A DNA stretch of 45,415 bases from a virus. Below the pieces are notes generated by a model that was not told the DNA's origin, did not search any database, and worked only from the letters and a program-made list of their open reading frames with translations. Where the stretch lies: positions 1-45,415 of the IMG/VR virus record IMGVR_UViG_3300048588_000447, one strand, 5' to 3'. Position 1 is the first letter of the stretch. Every line of letters starts with the position of its first letter. Both the position numbers and the translations under genes were made by a program. Positions 16,241 to 24,609 of this stretch are shown here, piece by piece.

Positions 16241-17242
16241 ATGTTTCCCGACGTTTTTGCGCCGGACTTGTTCACTACGACGGCGCTCACTGCAGCAATC
16301 AACGATATGCCCTACCAACCGGGGCTTATCCGCGATCTCGGCCTCTTCAACGTTGACGGCGTCTCGACGCTCACCGTCATCATCGAACGCGACAAGGATC
16401 TGCTGAACCTCATCGGCGTCTCAGAACGCGGCTCGATCGGCGAAGCGAATAAGAAGCCGAAGCGCGACGCGCTGTCGTTCATCATCCCGCACTTGCAAGA
16501 GAACGGCGCGGTGATGGCCGATGAAGTCCAGGGCGTCCGCGCCTTCGGCACCACGGACCAGCTGCAAACCGTCGAGCAAGAGCGCGACAAGCAGCTGGCC
16601 CGCATGGCCCGCAATCTCGACTTCACGCAAGAGTTCCACCGCCTCGGCGCTCTCCAAGGCAAAGTGCTCGACGCCGATGGCGAGACGGTGCTGGTCGATC
16701 TCTACGAAGCCTTCGACATCGAAGAGCCCGTCGCCGTCGACTTCGCCCTCGATGACGACAGCCCGGAAGACGGCGCCCTGATGGCGAAGTGCCATGAGAT
16801 CAATTACAGCATGGAAGAAGCGCTCGACGGCGTGCCGTACACTTCGGTGCATGCGCTCGTCGACAACGACTTCTTCACCGCGCTGACCACCCATACGGAA
16901 GTTCGCGAAACCTACAAATACCAGCAGGGCATCGCGAACCGTGAAGGCCGCACCAACGTGCCGTTCGAATATGGCGACATCGTTTGGCACCGCTATCGCG
17001 GCCGCGGTCCCTGCGCGATCCCGGCGGGCACGGCGCGCTTCTTCCCGGTCGGCGTGCCCGACCTCTTCATCACGCGCTACGGCCCGGCTGATTACGTCGA
17101 GACCGTCAACACCAAGGGCCTGCCGCGCTACGCGAAGGCCGAGTTGATGAAGATGGGCAAGGGCGTCGAGCTCGAAGCCCAAGCGAACGCGCTGCACCTG
17201 TGCACGCGTCCGAAGGTGCTGCTGAAGGCGACGAAGACCTAA
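16241..17242 (+). CDS. Major capsid protein (lambda E family)
   Basis: 333 residues, close to lambda gpE. Family traits: the N-terminal LFTTTALTAAINDMPYQPG, repeated beta segments, the FTQEFHRLGALQGKVLDADG segment, and the C-terminal TARFFPVGVPDLFITRYGPAD and GLPRYAKAELMKMGKGVEL. It has the HK97 fold and builds the icosahedral shell. ATG 16241 follows a GGGAGAAACGC site. A strong hairpin terminator sits right after the gene (17308-17343), which would let this gene be expressed above the downstream tail genes. Confidence 0.95.
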   Translation: MFPDVFAPDLFTTTALTAAINDMPYQPGLIRDLGLFNVDGVSTLTVIIERDKDLLNLIGVSERGSIGEANKKPKRDALSFIIPHLQENGAVMADEVQGVRAFGTTDQLQTVEQERDKQLARMARNLDFTQEFHRLGALQGKVLDADGETVLVDLYEAFDIEEPVAVDFALDDDSPEDGALMAKCHEINYSMEEALDGVPYTSVHALVDNDFFTALTTHTEVRETYKYQQGIANREGRTNVPFEYGDIVWHRYRGRGPCAIPAGTARFFPVGVPDLFITRYGPADYVETVNTKGLPRYAKAELMKMGKGVELEAQANALHLCTRPKVLLKATKT

Positions 17243-17307
17243 GGCTTAAACACCGTCCCCGCTCTGCTTCGGCATCGGGCTTTGCGACTGGCTTCGGCCA
17301 GCACCCC

Positions 17308-17343
17308 GCAGAAAGGGCCAGCCGTCGCGCTGGCCCTTTCTGC
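17308..17343 (+). terminator. Intrinsic terminator-like hairpin after the capsid gene
   Basis: A perfect 15-bp stem (17308-17322 with 17329-17343, arm GCAGAAAGGGCCAGC) closes a six-base loop and is followed by TTTCTGCTTCC. The T-run is short, so termination may be partial, giving graded expression between capsid and tail genes. Confidence 0.75.
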
Positions 17344-17377
17344 TTTCTGCTTCCCCTATCCTGAGCGCCGCGCCCCG

Positions 17378-17710
17378 ATGAGCTTCAAAGACGATCTCGC
17401 GCAAATGCACGCTGATTGCGACGAAGCCTTTGCGGATGCAGCGACGTTCCGGCCAGTGGAAGGCGACGACGTCGAGGGCGTTCTGGTCGAGCGTTTCAGC
17501 CCTGAGCCAACGATCGGCTTCGACCAAGCACGCGGCCCCGAGGCCGACACCTTGTTGCGCGTTCTGAAAAGCAAGCTGCCGGCGCGCCCGACCAAAAATG
17601 ACCAGTTCATCATCGGCGCCGAGACGTTCCGTGTCATCGCCCCCGCCGACAGCGACGACGACGACGCCCTGCGCTGGAGCGTCAAAGTCATCAAGGTGCG
17701 TGCGTCGTGA
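17378..17710 (+). CDS. Head-tail joining protein (lambda FII-like)
   Basis: 110 residues from ATG 17378, the first start after the terminator; longer frames run into the hairpin. The pattern MHADCDEAFADAATFRP...VEGVLVERFSPEP...FIIGAETFRVIAPADSDDDDALRWSV matches the small beta-barrel FII/attachment family, which caps the portal-gpW complex and forms the docking surface for the tail. Its place after capsid E and before minor tail genes fits. Its stop overlaps the next GTG. Confidence 0.75.
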   Translation: MSFKDDLAQMHADCDEAFADAATFRPVEGDDVEGVLVERFSPEPTIGFDQARGPEADTLLRVLKSKLPARPTKNDQFIIGAETFRVIAPADSDDDDALRWSVKVIKVRAS

Positions 17711-18387
17711 GGCTTGAGGCTTACACCCCGCCGCTCGGCTCAATGATGCGCGTCGCCGAGGCCGAGAAAGACCTCTTCCGCCGCAGCCAATACAAGGCGC
17801 TGAAGAGCCAAGGCGACCTCATCAAGAACGCTGGCCGCGATGCAGTGCGCAAGGCGAAGATTCGCGGCGCGTCCAGGCTCGCGACGGCGATCCGCGGCGA
17901 CGTGTTTCCGCGCGGCAAGAACATCTATCCGAAGTCGCCGGCCTACGTGATCGGCACCAACGCCGAAATTCCGCTGGCGAACCTTGAGACGGGCGCAACG
18001 ATCTCCGCCAAGGGCGGCGGCTTGATGATCCCGATCGGCGAAGCTGCGAAATTCAAGCAGCCGAACTTCACCGAACGCGCCGGGCGTCTCAGTCGCACCA
18101 TCGCCGCGATGGAAGCCAAGTACGGCAAGCTTTCATGGCACAAGCTGCGGGATGGCACGCTGGCGATGGGCGCGTGGGCGAAGACCCGCAGCGGCGGGCA
18201 GATGCGCTTCAAGGCTCTCTTCATCGTCCGCAAGAGCGTGACGATTCCAAAGAAGCACGACGCCACCGCCCAGATGCAGCGCGCCGCGCAAGGCTGGGAC
18301 ACGCGAGTCGCCGAAGAGACGATGCGCCTCTTCATGGCTGAGCATCCCCAGGTCGTCGGCCGCATCACCGGGACGCTGAGCCGATGA
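17707..18387 (+). CDS. DUF6441-like minor tail protein (lambda Z position)
   Basis: 226 residues from GTG 17707, overlapping the previous stop. The sequence has GASRLATAIRGDVFPRGKN, AYVIGTNAEIPLANLETGAT, then GGGLMIPIGEAA and ALFIVRKSVTIPKKHDATAQ, the layout of DUF6441 phage proteins. These occupy the gpZ/neck slot and are thought to help complete tails for joining. No transmembrane segment. It is coupled to the next gene by ATGA. Confidence 0.72.
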   Translation: MRLEAYTPPLGSMMRVAEAEKDLFRRSQYKALKSQGDLIKNAGRDAVRKAKIRGASRLATAIRGDVFPRGKNIYPKSPAYVIGTNAEIPLANLETGATISAKGGGLMIPIGEAAKFKQPNFTERAGRLSRTIAAMEAKYGKLSWHKLRDGTLAMGAWAKTRSGGQMRFKALFIVRKSVTIPKKHDATAQMQRAAQGWDTRVAEETMRLFMAEHPQVVGRITGTLSR

Positions 18388-18854
18388 GCGAGCTTCCGCC
18401 AGATGATGAGCCGACGCCGCCGCTGACTGTTGCTGAAGCCGCGCTGGATTACGCGGCCACGCTGATCGCTGAAGCCGCCGGCGTCAGCGTCGATCGCACC
18501 GGCATTCCCGACGATCCAGACTTCGACGACGACAGCGGCACCGGCTTGGTGGCCGCGCTCGCCACCGGAACGTGGACGGAAACCGGCTATCTGATCAGCG
18601 CGGCGAAGCCGTACGAATTCGAGCACGCCGCGCCGTTCCAGGTCGTCGTCTTCGGTGACGATCAAGCCGAACGATCGGCCCGCCGCGCCGCTTACGTGCG
18701 CGCAGCTCACGACGCCATCGCCGACGATCCGACGCTCGGCGGCTTAGTCGATCACGCCGAACTCGGCCTGCCGGACCCCGCTGACGAAGAGCGGTTCACC
18801 GGCTTGGCCGCGGTTCTCACCCTCACCTTCACCGCCCCCGACGCGCTCGGGTAA
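18384..18854 (+). CDS. Tail terminator-like protein (lambda U position)
   Basis: 156 residues. Acidic and proline-rich N-terminus, then AALDYAATLIAEAAGVSVD and beta-rich segments (FEHAAPFQVVVFGDDQAERS, AAVLTLTFTAPDALG) typical of tail terminator or DUF3168-type alpha/beta proteins. It lies immediately before the tail-tube gene, as in lambda U-V, so the likely role is to cap the growing tail tube. The call is mainly positional. Confidence 0.6.
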   Translation: MSELPPDDEPTPPLTVAEAALDYAATLIAEAAGVSVDRTGIPDDPDFDDDSGTGLVAALATGTWTETGYLISAAKPYEFEHAAPFQVVVFGDDQAERSARRAAYVRAAHDAIADDPTLGGLVDHAELGLPDPADEERFTGLAAVLTLTFTAPDALG

Positions 18855-18874
18855 AAGCTCAGGAGCATCAACAG

Positions 18875-20155
18875 ATGGCCGATATCTTTGGCCGCGGCGT
18901 CAGCGCGGTCGTTCAAGTGCAAAGCGACTTCGCAGTCTTCCCGACCAGCGGCACCTGGCATCCGACCACGGCTTACGAACGCAGCGATGGTGAGACGCGC
19001 CCGCGCGAAATCGACCCGCTGCTTGGCGTCTCCGGCATGCACAACGAACGCGACCCCGTCGCGTCGGCGCCGTCGCTGACGCAAGGCGGCGGTCAAATCC
19101 AAGTGCCGATCTGTTTGCGCGAAATCGGCCTCTGGCTGATCGCGACCTATGGCGCGCCGGTGACGACCGTCGTGGAGACCGGCGTTTACAAGCACACGTT
19201 CGAATCCGGCAAGAGCGCGCTGGCGTACTTGGCGCAATCGAAGAAGATCGCGGACGGCTGGTATCAGCGCACGCGCGGCCTGATGGCCAACACCTTCGCC
19301 ATCAATCTGGAGAAGACGGCGGGCTTCCCGCGCGCGACGCTTGGCGTGCTGCTGCGCGACGCGGCGAAGGCCGAGACGGAAGCCTCCGGCACGATCGCGG
19401 AGCCGTTCGAGCCGCTGCGCCCCACCGCTGCACGTCCGTTCGTGTCACGCGGTGAAGGCGTCGCCGCACCCACGACGGCCTTCAGCTACAATTACTCCAA
19501 CCAAGCCGAGCGCTTCGACCCGCTGAAGCCAGAGGGCGAAGAAAGCGAATATCCGGACGGCTACGACCCCGGCGATTCCCAGCCCACCGGCAGCTTCACG
19601 GTGCGCGTGCAAGACGCGACCTTCGATGATCTGGCCGACGCCGACACCGCTGAAGCGTGGACGTTCGGCTGGCGCGTCGCTGATGCGCTCGGCGTCGGTG
19701 ACGATGTCGACGCCGTGCTGCGCTTCATCAATCACAACACGAAGATCGACCGGTCGCCACTCAGCGTGAACACGCCTGGTCGCCTGACGACGACCTACAA
19801 CTACATCGTCGAGCAAAGCACGGACGGCCCGGCCACGACGATCGAGCTGATCAACGACGTGCCCTACTACATCCAATATGTGCCGGAGGCCTTCGCTTCC
19901 GACGATTGGAGCGTCGCGCCTGACGACGTGTCCGCCGATGTCACGATCACCGATCTGCCGTTCAACGGCAATTCGCCGATCACCGACATCGAGTATCGCG
20001 TCGGCGCCGGTTCTTGGACGTCGTCTGGCGGCATCACGAGCTTCACCATTTCTGGGCTTACCAACGGCGTCGCGGTCAACATCGCGCTGCGCGCCAAGAA
20101 CGCCATCGGTATCGGCCCGGCGAGCACCACGAAGTCCGTCACGCCGGCGGCTTAA
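18875..20155 (+). CDS. Major tail tube protein with C-terminal Ig-like domain
   Basis: 426 residues from ATG 18875 (AGGAGC upstream). The N-terminal ~330 residues have the tail-tube order: GVSAVVQVQSDFAVFPTSGT, then LRPTAARPFVSRGEG and beta-rich segments ending TYNYIVEQSTDGPATTIELI. The last ~75 residues are an Ig/FN3-like domain: VTITDLPFNGNSPITDIEY, VGAGSW, GGITSF, ALRAKNAIGIG. It is the same module as in the decoration protein. Lambda gpV likewise carries a C-terminal Ig-like domain. A GC-rich hairpin follows the gene, and the chaperone and tape measure come next. Confidence 0.85.
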   Translation: MADIFGRGVSAVVQVQSDFAVFPTSGTWHPTTAYERSDGETRPREIDPLLGVSGMHNERDPVASAPSLTQGGGQIQVPICLREIGLWLIATYGAPVTTVVETGVYKHTFESGKSALAYLAQSKKIADGWYQRTRGLMANTFAINLEKTAGFPRATLGVLLRDAAKAETEASGTIAEPFEPLRPTAARPFVSRGEGVAAPTTAFSYNYSNQAERFDPLKPEGEESEYPDGYDPGDSQPTGSFTVRVQDATFDDLADADTAEAWTFGWRVADALGVGDDVDAVLRFINHNTKIDRSPLSVNTPGRLTTTYNYIVEQSTDGPATTIELINDVPYYIQYVPEAFASDDWSVAPDDVSADVTITDLPFNGNSPITDIEYRVGAGSWTSSGGITSFTISGLTNGVAVNIALRAKNAIGIGPASTTKSVTPAA

Positions 20156-20160
20156 CCGAC

Positions 20161-20193
20161 GCGGGGCCCCGCGCTTACGAGCCGGGGCCCCGC
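20161..20193 (+). terminator. GC-rich hairpin after the tail-tube gene
   Basis: Arms GCGGGGCCCC (20161-20170) and GGGGCCCCGC (20184-20193) can form a 10-bp all-GC stem with a 13-base loop. Each arm is itself nearly palindromic. There is no T-run, so it may act as a pause, partial terminator or RNA-stabilising end rather than a full stop. Confidence 0.5.
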
Positions 20194-20223
20194 GCGTACT
20201 TTGCGTCAATGAGGGTCATTCAC

Positions 20224-21015
20224 ATGCGGATCAACAGGAGGGCGGCGCGCGAACCATCTGAGCGCAAGCCCGTCGATATCAAACTGGGCCACGGGGCCGT
20301 GCTGCAGGCGCGGCCGCTCGATTCCTTCGAGCACAAAATGGTGCTGGCCGAGGCACGCGGCGAACTCAACGCCCTGCTCGCCAACGAAGCGACGAAGCGC
20401 AAGTGGGCATCCATTCCGAAATCGCGCATCGCCGAGGCAAAGGGCCGTCAGGACGTCGAAGGCGCGCTGCTGAGCTGGATGCACGCCGTGTTGCTGGCGA
20501 CAGCAAGCGGCGTCGCTCTTCACGGCGTCGTCGAGCTCACCGACGAAGAGGCCGCCACGCTGGCGGACCTCGAGGCGCAACTTGCATCGGCGCGCACCGC
20601 ACAAAAGAGCGAAGACGAAGAAACGCGCGTCGCCGCCGGCCGTGAAGCGCAGCGGCTCGAGGCCGAAATCGCCGCCGTGGGCAAGCCGCTGGAAGTCGAG
20701 TTCGAGACCTTCGAACTCTTGTTCACCGACGTCTCCGCCGAATCCGCCTTCAAGATGCAGGCGTACAAGGTCGAGGAAATCTGGGCCGCTGAAAAAAACG
20801 TCTCAGGGCCCGGGCCGAATGGGTCTGGGCCGGTGGAAACGAAATCTGCGGCGCCTGCCGTGACGCCGGTGACGCCTGCGCCACTGGCGGACAACGAAGC
20901 GCTGCCGCTGGCGGCGGACTCTGTCCCAATCGAGGAAACGCCTGCCACACCGCAGAAGGCGAGCTCGCCTGGGCCCTCTCTGGATCAGGCGGCGTCTGGC
21001 AGTTTGTCGGGCTGA
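20224..21015 (+). CDS. Tail assembly chaperone, short form (lambda G-like)
   Basis: 263 residues from ATG 20224, chosen over ATG 20209 because GAGGG (20211-20215) is well spaced for it. Beginning MRINRRAAREPSERKPVDIK, the protein has a basic start, a long helical body with a coiled-coil (DEEAATLADLEAQLASARTA...VAAGREAQRLEAEIAAVG) and FETFELLFTDVSAESAFKMQ. After the slippery site at 20793 the zero-frame tail is proline/alanine-rich and looks disordered. Such proteins hold tape measure protein and recruit tube subunits during tail assembly. Position between tube and tape measure genes is diagnostic. Confidence 0.75.
   Translation: MRINRRAAREPSERKPVDIKLGHGAVLQARPLDSFEHKMVLAEARGELNALLANEATKRKWASIPKSRIAEAKGRQDVEGALLSWMHAVLLATASGVALHGVVELTDEEAATLADLEAQLASARTAQKSEDEETRVAAGREAQRLEAEIAAVGKPLEVEFETFELLFTDVSAESAFKMQAYKVEEIWAAEKNVSGPGPNGSGPVETKSAAPAVTPVTPAPLADNEALPLAADSVPIEETPATPQKASSPGPSLDQAASGSLSG
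20793..20799 (+). promoter_or_regulatory. Programmed -1 frameshift slippery heptamer A AAA AAC
   Basis: In the chaperone frame the codons are GAA AAA AAC, so the heptamer A AAA AAC is in the correct phase for tandem -1 slippage. Nine bases downstream, GGCCC (20809-20813 region) can pair with GGGCC near 20830, giving a GC-rich stimulatory stem. The -1 frame is open from here to TAA 21171-21173. Confidence 0.75.
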
Positions 21016-21173
21016 GCGGCGTGCTTGTCGGTTTGAACTGGGGCGCGATCAGCGATCACCTCGCTGATGCCGATGATGCGACGGCGGCGCGGGTCAAAGA
21101 CCTCATGTCCGCGATCGAAGCCGGCGCACTTGCCGCCGACTCCACCCGCCGCGCCGGCGAGAGCGAAGGCTAA
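20799..21173 (+). CDS. -1 frame extension of the tail chaperone (lambda GT-like)
   Basis: After a -1 shift at 20793-20799 translation would continue 124 codons to TAA 21171-21173, replacing the disordered zero-frame tail. The last ~70 residues look like a real folded domain: EGELAWALSGSGGVWQFVG, VLVGLNWGAISDHLAD, then a helix VKDLMSAIEAGALA. This matches the second tail-chaperone frame (the T part of GT) in lambda-like phages. A GTG at 21021 could alternatively start a separate 50-residue product. The tape measure gene begins seven bases after its stop. Confidence 0.65.
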   Translation, partial: RLRARAEWVWAGGNEICGACRDAGDACATGGQRSAAAGGGLCPNRGNACHTAEGELAWALSGSGGVWQFVGLSGVLVGLNWGAISDHLADADDATAARVKDLMSAIEAGALAADSTRRAGESEG

Positions 21174-21179
21174 CAGCAA

Positions 21180-23795
21180 ATGGCCCGCGTCGTTCAAATG
21201 GCCCGCTACCAAGCGGACGGCACCCAAGTCACGCGCACCTTCGAGCAGATGGGGCAAGCTGGCGAAAAAATGAGCCAGCGCGTCAAGCAGGGCGCGAACT
21301 CGATGTCGCCGGCTCTGCGCGGCATCGATGCTGCGGCCGGCGCCGCGAAAGGCAAGGTTGACGGGCTCGCGACATCGACGGGCTCACTTGGCCGCGTGCT
21401 GACGGCGATGGGCCCCGCTGGCCTCGCAGCTGCAGCGGCGATCGGCGGCATCGCCCTCGCCTTCAACGCGCTGCAGCGCGCCGCCTTGGAAGCGATGCGT
21501 ACGGTCGCCACGATCGACGGCGTCGCCAACCAGGTCGGCGTGACGACGGACTTCGTGCAGGAGTTCCGCTACGCGGTCACGGCGACAGGCGGCGACGTCT
21601 CCATTGCCGACGCCGCGCTCACCTCCTTCACCCGCAATATCGGCCAGCTCAGTACGGAGCTGGGGAAGCGTGCAAAAGGCGCCCTCGAAGAGCTTGGCTT
21701 TTCCGAAGCCGAGATCCGCAACATGAACAGCGCCGAAGAAGCCCTGCCTCGAATCATCGCGCGCATCAGCCAACTCGATAACGCTGCGGAGCAGATGGCG
21801 ATCGCGCAAAAGCTCGGCCTCGAATCCGTCGTCGAAACACTCCAGGCCGGCGAAGGCGCGTTCGACAGCTTGCGGCAGCGCGCACACGAAGTCGGCGCCG
21901 TGCTCGATCGAGAAATGATCGTCCGCGCCGCTGAAATGGAAGATGCGTGGAAGCTGGCGCGCCTTGAGATCAGCGCCAACATGAACGGCGCCTTGGTCGA
22001 GCTGGCCCCGGTCTTCGTCAAAATTTCCACGGCCATCGCTGAGGGCACGCACCAATTGGTGGGCTTCCTCCGCCAGATGGACTTGATCGAGGATCGCTCC
22101 GTCGATGCGATGACGACGCGGCTGAGTGCAGCGGCCTACGAACGACAGAACCTCATCGCCCGATTTGGTGATGATGTCCGGCGTGGCGGCGACGCGGACC
22201 GGTCTTCCGATTCTGATCCGGGTTCCCGCCTCGTACACTTCAGCGAACAATCGGCGCGCAATCGTGTCGCGTGGCTCAACCAGGAAATTGAGCGCCTCGA
22301 CGCAGCCATTCGCGCGCGATTGGCAAGGCCGACGCCGCGCCCCAATCCGCGCCCGGATGATCCCCCCACCGGCAATCCTTCTCTCGACGCCCAGCTGGCT
22401 CAGATGCGCCAGTTCGTCGATCAGCTGAACACTGAGACCGCTGCACGCGATCGCCTCAACGCCATCATGGGCGAGAACGCGAAGTTTAGCCGCGAAGAAG
22501 CGCAAGCCGTCGCCGCTCTTCAGCTCGATCTGCAACGCTTGCAAGACGCCCGCGCTGCCGGCGTCATCACCTCCGATGCGGAGTTGCAGCGCCTCTCTGA
22601 TCTGCGGCGCGCTCGCGAGGACGAAACAGCCGCGATCCGTCAGCAGGAAGAAGAGCGGCGGCGGCTCGCCTCAGTGGAGGCCGCGAACAACGCGCTTCGA
22701 AGCCAGATGGAATCGCCGCGTCAGCGCATCGCGCGCGAGATCGCGGCACTGGAAAAAAATCGCGACCTCGACCCCGGCTTGGTTGCTGAACGCGTACGCC
22801 AATTGCGCGAGGAATATAGCGAACTAGCAGCCGCACAGTTTGAGGCCAGCTACGCCGGCCAAGCGCTCGCCGGCGTGATGCAGGGGCAAATTCGTGACGT
22901 CGGCGATCTGGGCCGCTTGCTGCGCGACCTCGTCGCTGATGCCGCTATCCGCGAAATGCTGGCGGGCGGCGTCTTCCGCGAAGGCGGCGTCGGCGGCTAT
23001 TTCAGCCGCGTCGGCGACCGCATCGCTGGTGGCCTCACCGGCGACGACAGCGCCAGCATGGACAGCCTGTTCGGCAATCTGCGCGATATGTTCTCGCCGC
23101 TGGAAGACGCGGCCAAGAGCGCCGGCAGCGTACTGGCCGACGAGCTCGCCAGCAGCGCCGCTGAGGCGGGTGCAAAGATGGCGCTTGGCACCGTCGAAAA
23201 GCTGCGCGAGACAGCGGCCACCAACACGCTCAACCTTTCTCTCGGCCTCGCGACGAAGAGTGCGCAAGCGCTGGCGATTGCGATGCAGCGCGCCGCTGCG
23301 GCGAGCGAGGGCAAAGGCGCGTCGAGCTTTCTCAGCGCGGCGTTGAGCGCTTTCGGCGGCGGCAATCCAACGGCGGTGCCGGGCCCGAACTTCGGCCCGA
23401 AGGGCGGCGGACTCGCGCTGGGTGGGCCGATGATCGCGGGCTATCGGCACCCGTTCGCGGAGACACGTCCAGAGCTGTCGATTGTCGGCGGCTGGGGCCA
23501 AGTCGCGCCGCCTGCTGCGGTCGATGGCCTCGCAGTGTTGGCGCGCCTTTCAAAGATTGCACAGTCGCCGGCGTCGGCGCCCGGCGCAGCCCAATCGTCT
23601 GGCCTCACGGTGAACGTCATCAATCGCTACGGCGCCGATGTTGACGTCGCCACACAAGAGCGGATGGGCCCCAATGGCGAGCGCATGCTTGACGTCGTGC
23701 TGGAGCAGAAGGTCGGCCAAAAGCTCGCAAGCGGCGACTTCGATGGCAACATGAACGCGCGCTACGGCGCGCAGCGTCGGCGGAATCAGCGCTAA
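21180..23795 (+). CDS. Tape measure protein
   Basis: 871 residues. Alternating hydrophobic membrane-like helix (LTAMGPAGLAAAAAIGGIAL, residues ~77-96) and long coiled-coil regions, including LADLRRAREDETAAIRQQEE-like segments around 470-560, typical of tape measure proteins. Near residue 700 onward the sequence becomes Ala/Gly-rich (SAALSAFGGGNPTAVPGPNF), with AETRPELSIVGGWGQVAPPA close to the end, as in tail-tip-binding C-termini of alphaproteobacterial siphophages. It sets tail length and is ejected with DNA; 871 residues would predict a tail of roughly 130 nm at 0.15 nm per residue. Confidence 0.88.
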   Translation: MARVVQMARYQADGTQVTRTFEQMGQAGEKMSQRVKQGANSMSPALRGIDAAAGAAKGKVDGLATSTGSLGRVLTAMGPAGLAAAAAIGGIALAFNALQRAALEAMRTVATIDGVANQVGVTTDFVQEFRYAVTATGGDVSIADAALTSFTRNIGQLSTELGKRAKGALEELGFSEAEIRNMNSAEEALPRIIARISQLDNAAEQMAIAQKLGLESVVETLQAGEGAFDSLRQRAHEVGAVLDREMIVRAAEMEDAWKLARLEISANMNGALVELAPVFVKISTAIAEGTHQLVGFLRQMDLIEDRSVDAMTTRLSAAAYERQNLIARFGDDVRRGGDADRSSDSDPGSRLVHFSEQSARNRVAWLNQEIERLDAAIRARLARPTPRPNPRPDDPPTGNPSLDAQLAQMRQFVDQLNTETAARDRLNAIMGENAKFSREEAQAVAALQLDLQRLQDARAAGVITSDAELQRLSDLRRAREDETAAIRQQEEERRRLASVEAANNALRSQMESPRQRIAREIAALEKNRDLDPGLVAERVRQLREEYSELAAAQFEASYAGQALAGVMQGQIRDVGDLGRLLRDLVADAAIREMLAGGVFREGGVGGYFSRVGDRIAGGLTGDDSASMDSLFGNLRDMFSPLEDAAKSAGSVLADELASSAAEAGAKMALGTVEKLRETAATNTLNLSLGLATKSAQALAIAMQRAAAASEGKGASSFLSAALSAFGGGNPTAVPGPNFGPKGGGLALGGPMIAGYRHPFAETRPELSIVGGWGQVAPPAAVDGLAVLARLSKIAQSPASAPGAAQSSGLTVNVINRYGADVDVATQERMGPNGERMLDVVLEQKVGQKLASGDFDGNMNARYGAQRRRNQR

Positions 23796-24139
23796 TGGCC
23801 ACGACCGGCGCCCCCTTCCCCGATGTGCGCAAAGCGCTGCGTGAGGGTTGGCAGGCGCCGCTGCCCGATGGCGTCCTGCGTTCCCGCATGGATGACGGCT
23901 CATCGAAGAAGCGCGTGATCTCCACGGCGATCGGCGGCGTCGAACCCTTCACGCTGAAGCTAAGTCCGGCCGACCTCGCACTGGTGCGAACGCACTGGGA
24001 CGAAAACAAAGCGCTTCGGTTCGATTTTGCGCACCCGGTCTGGGGTGAGGTCGAGGCCGAATACGATGCGCCGCCCGCCATCAGTCAGGACGGCGTCAAG
24101 TACGTCGTGCAGCTCAGGCTCGAAATCTTCGTCGTCTGA
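23795..24139 (+). CDS. Tail tip protein (lambda M position, 114 aa)
   Basis: ATG 23795 sits on the tape measure stop (TAATG). The protein is beta-rich: FPDVRKALREGWQAPLPDG, KRVISTAIGGVEPFTLKLSP, HPVWGEVEAEYDAPPAISQ, VQLRLEIFVV. It resembles small distal-tail proteins that follow tape measure genes (gpM or GTA-type distal tail proteins), which form the ring at the tail tip. The assignment is positional plus fold impression. Confidence 0.65.
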   Translation: MATTGAPFPDVRKALREGWQAPLPDGVLRSRMDDGSSKKRVISTAIGGVEPFTLKLSPADLALVRTHWDENKALRFDFAHPVWGEVEAEYDAPPAISQDGVKYVVQLRLEIFVV

Positions 24140-24609
24140 TGCCAAGCGCACGTTTCATTGAGGCGATTGCCGCTCAGAACACGAGCGAGCAAGCGGTGGT
24201 GCTCGTCACCGTTACGCATTCATCGTTCGGTGGGCCGCTGCGCTGGTGCACAGGCGGCGCCGATATCGTCAGCCGCGGCTTCACGTTTGCGGCGCGACCG
24301 ATGACGCCGGCCCCGCCCGGCGAAAGCGCGGACGGGCGTCCAAGCGCCGCGAAGCTCATCGTCGACAATCTCGATCCCGACGCAGTCGGCGCATTCAGAA
24401 CTATCAGCGCGGGCCGACCGAAAGTCCTGATCGAAGTCGTGCTCGCTGCGACGCCGGATGTCGTCGAGAAGACGTGGCCGGGCCTGCAGATCGTCGCGAG
24501 CCGCCCGACCATCGACAGCATTGAGTGCGACATCGCCGAGCGCGACGACGGCGAAGAGATTTGGCCGCTGCAGGCGTTCACGCCGGGCAATACGCCGGCG
24601 CTGTTCTGA
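24139..24609 (+). CDS. DUF1833-family tail protein (lambda L position)
   Basis: 156 residues. The pattern FIEAIAAQNTSEQAVVLVTV, then GADIVSRGFTFAARPM, KLIVDNLDPDAVGAFRTIS and VEVVLAATPDVVEKTWPGLQ-like segments fits DUF1833, a beta-rich tail tip protein of lambda-like phages and GTA-like elements. It is coupled by one-base overlaps to both neighbours. It probably joins the distal tail ring to the J-like hub. Confidence 0.75.
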   Translation: MPSARFIEAIAAQNTSEQAVVLVTVTHSSFGGPLRWCTGGADIVSRGFTFAARPMTPAPPGESADGRPSAAKLIVDNLDPDAVGAFRTISAGRPKVLIEVVLAATPDVVEKTWPGLQIVASRPTIDSIECDIAERDDGEEIWPLQAFTPGNTPALF

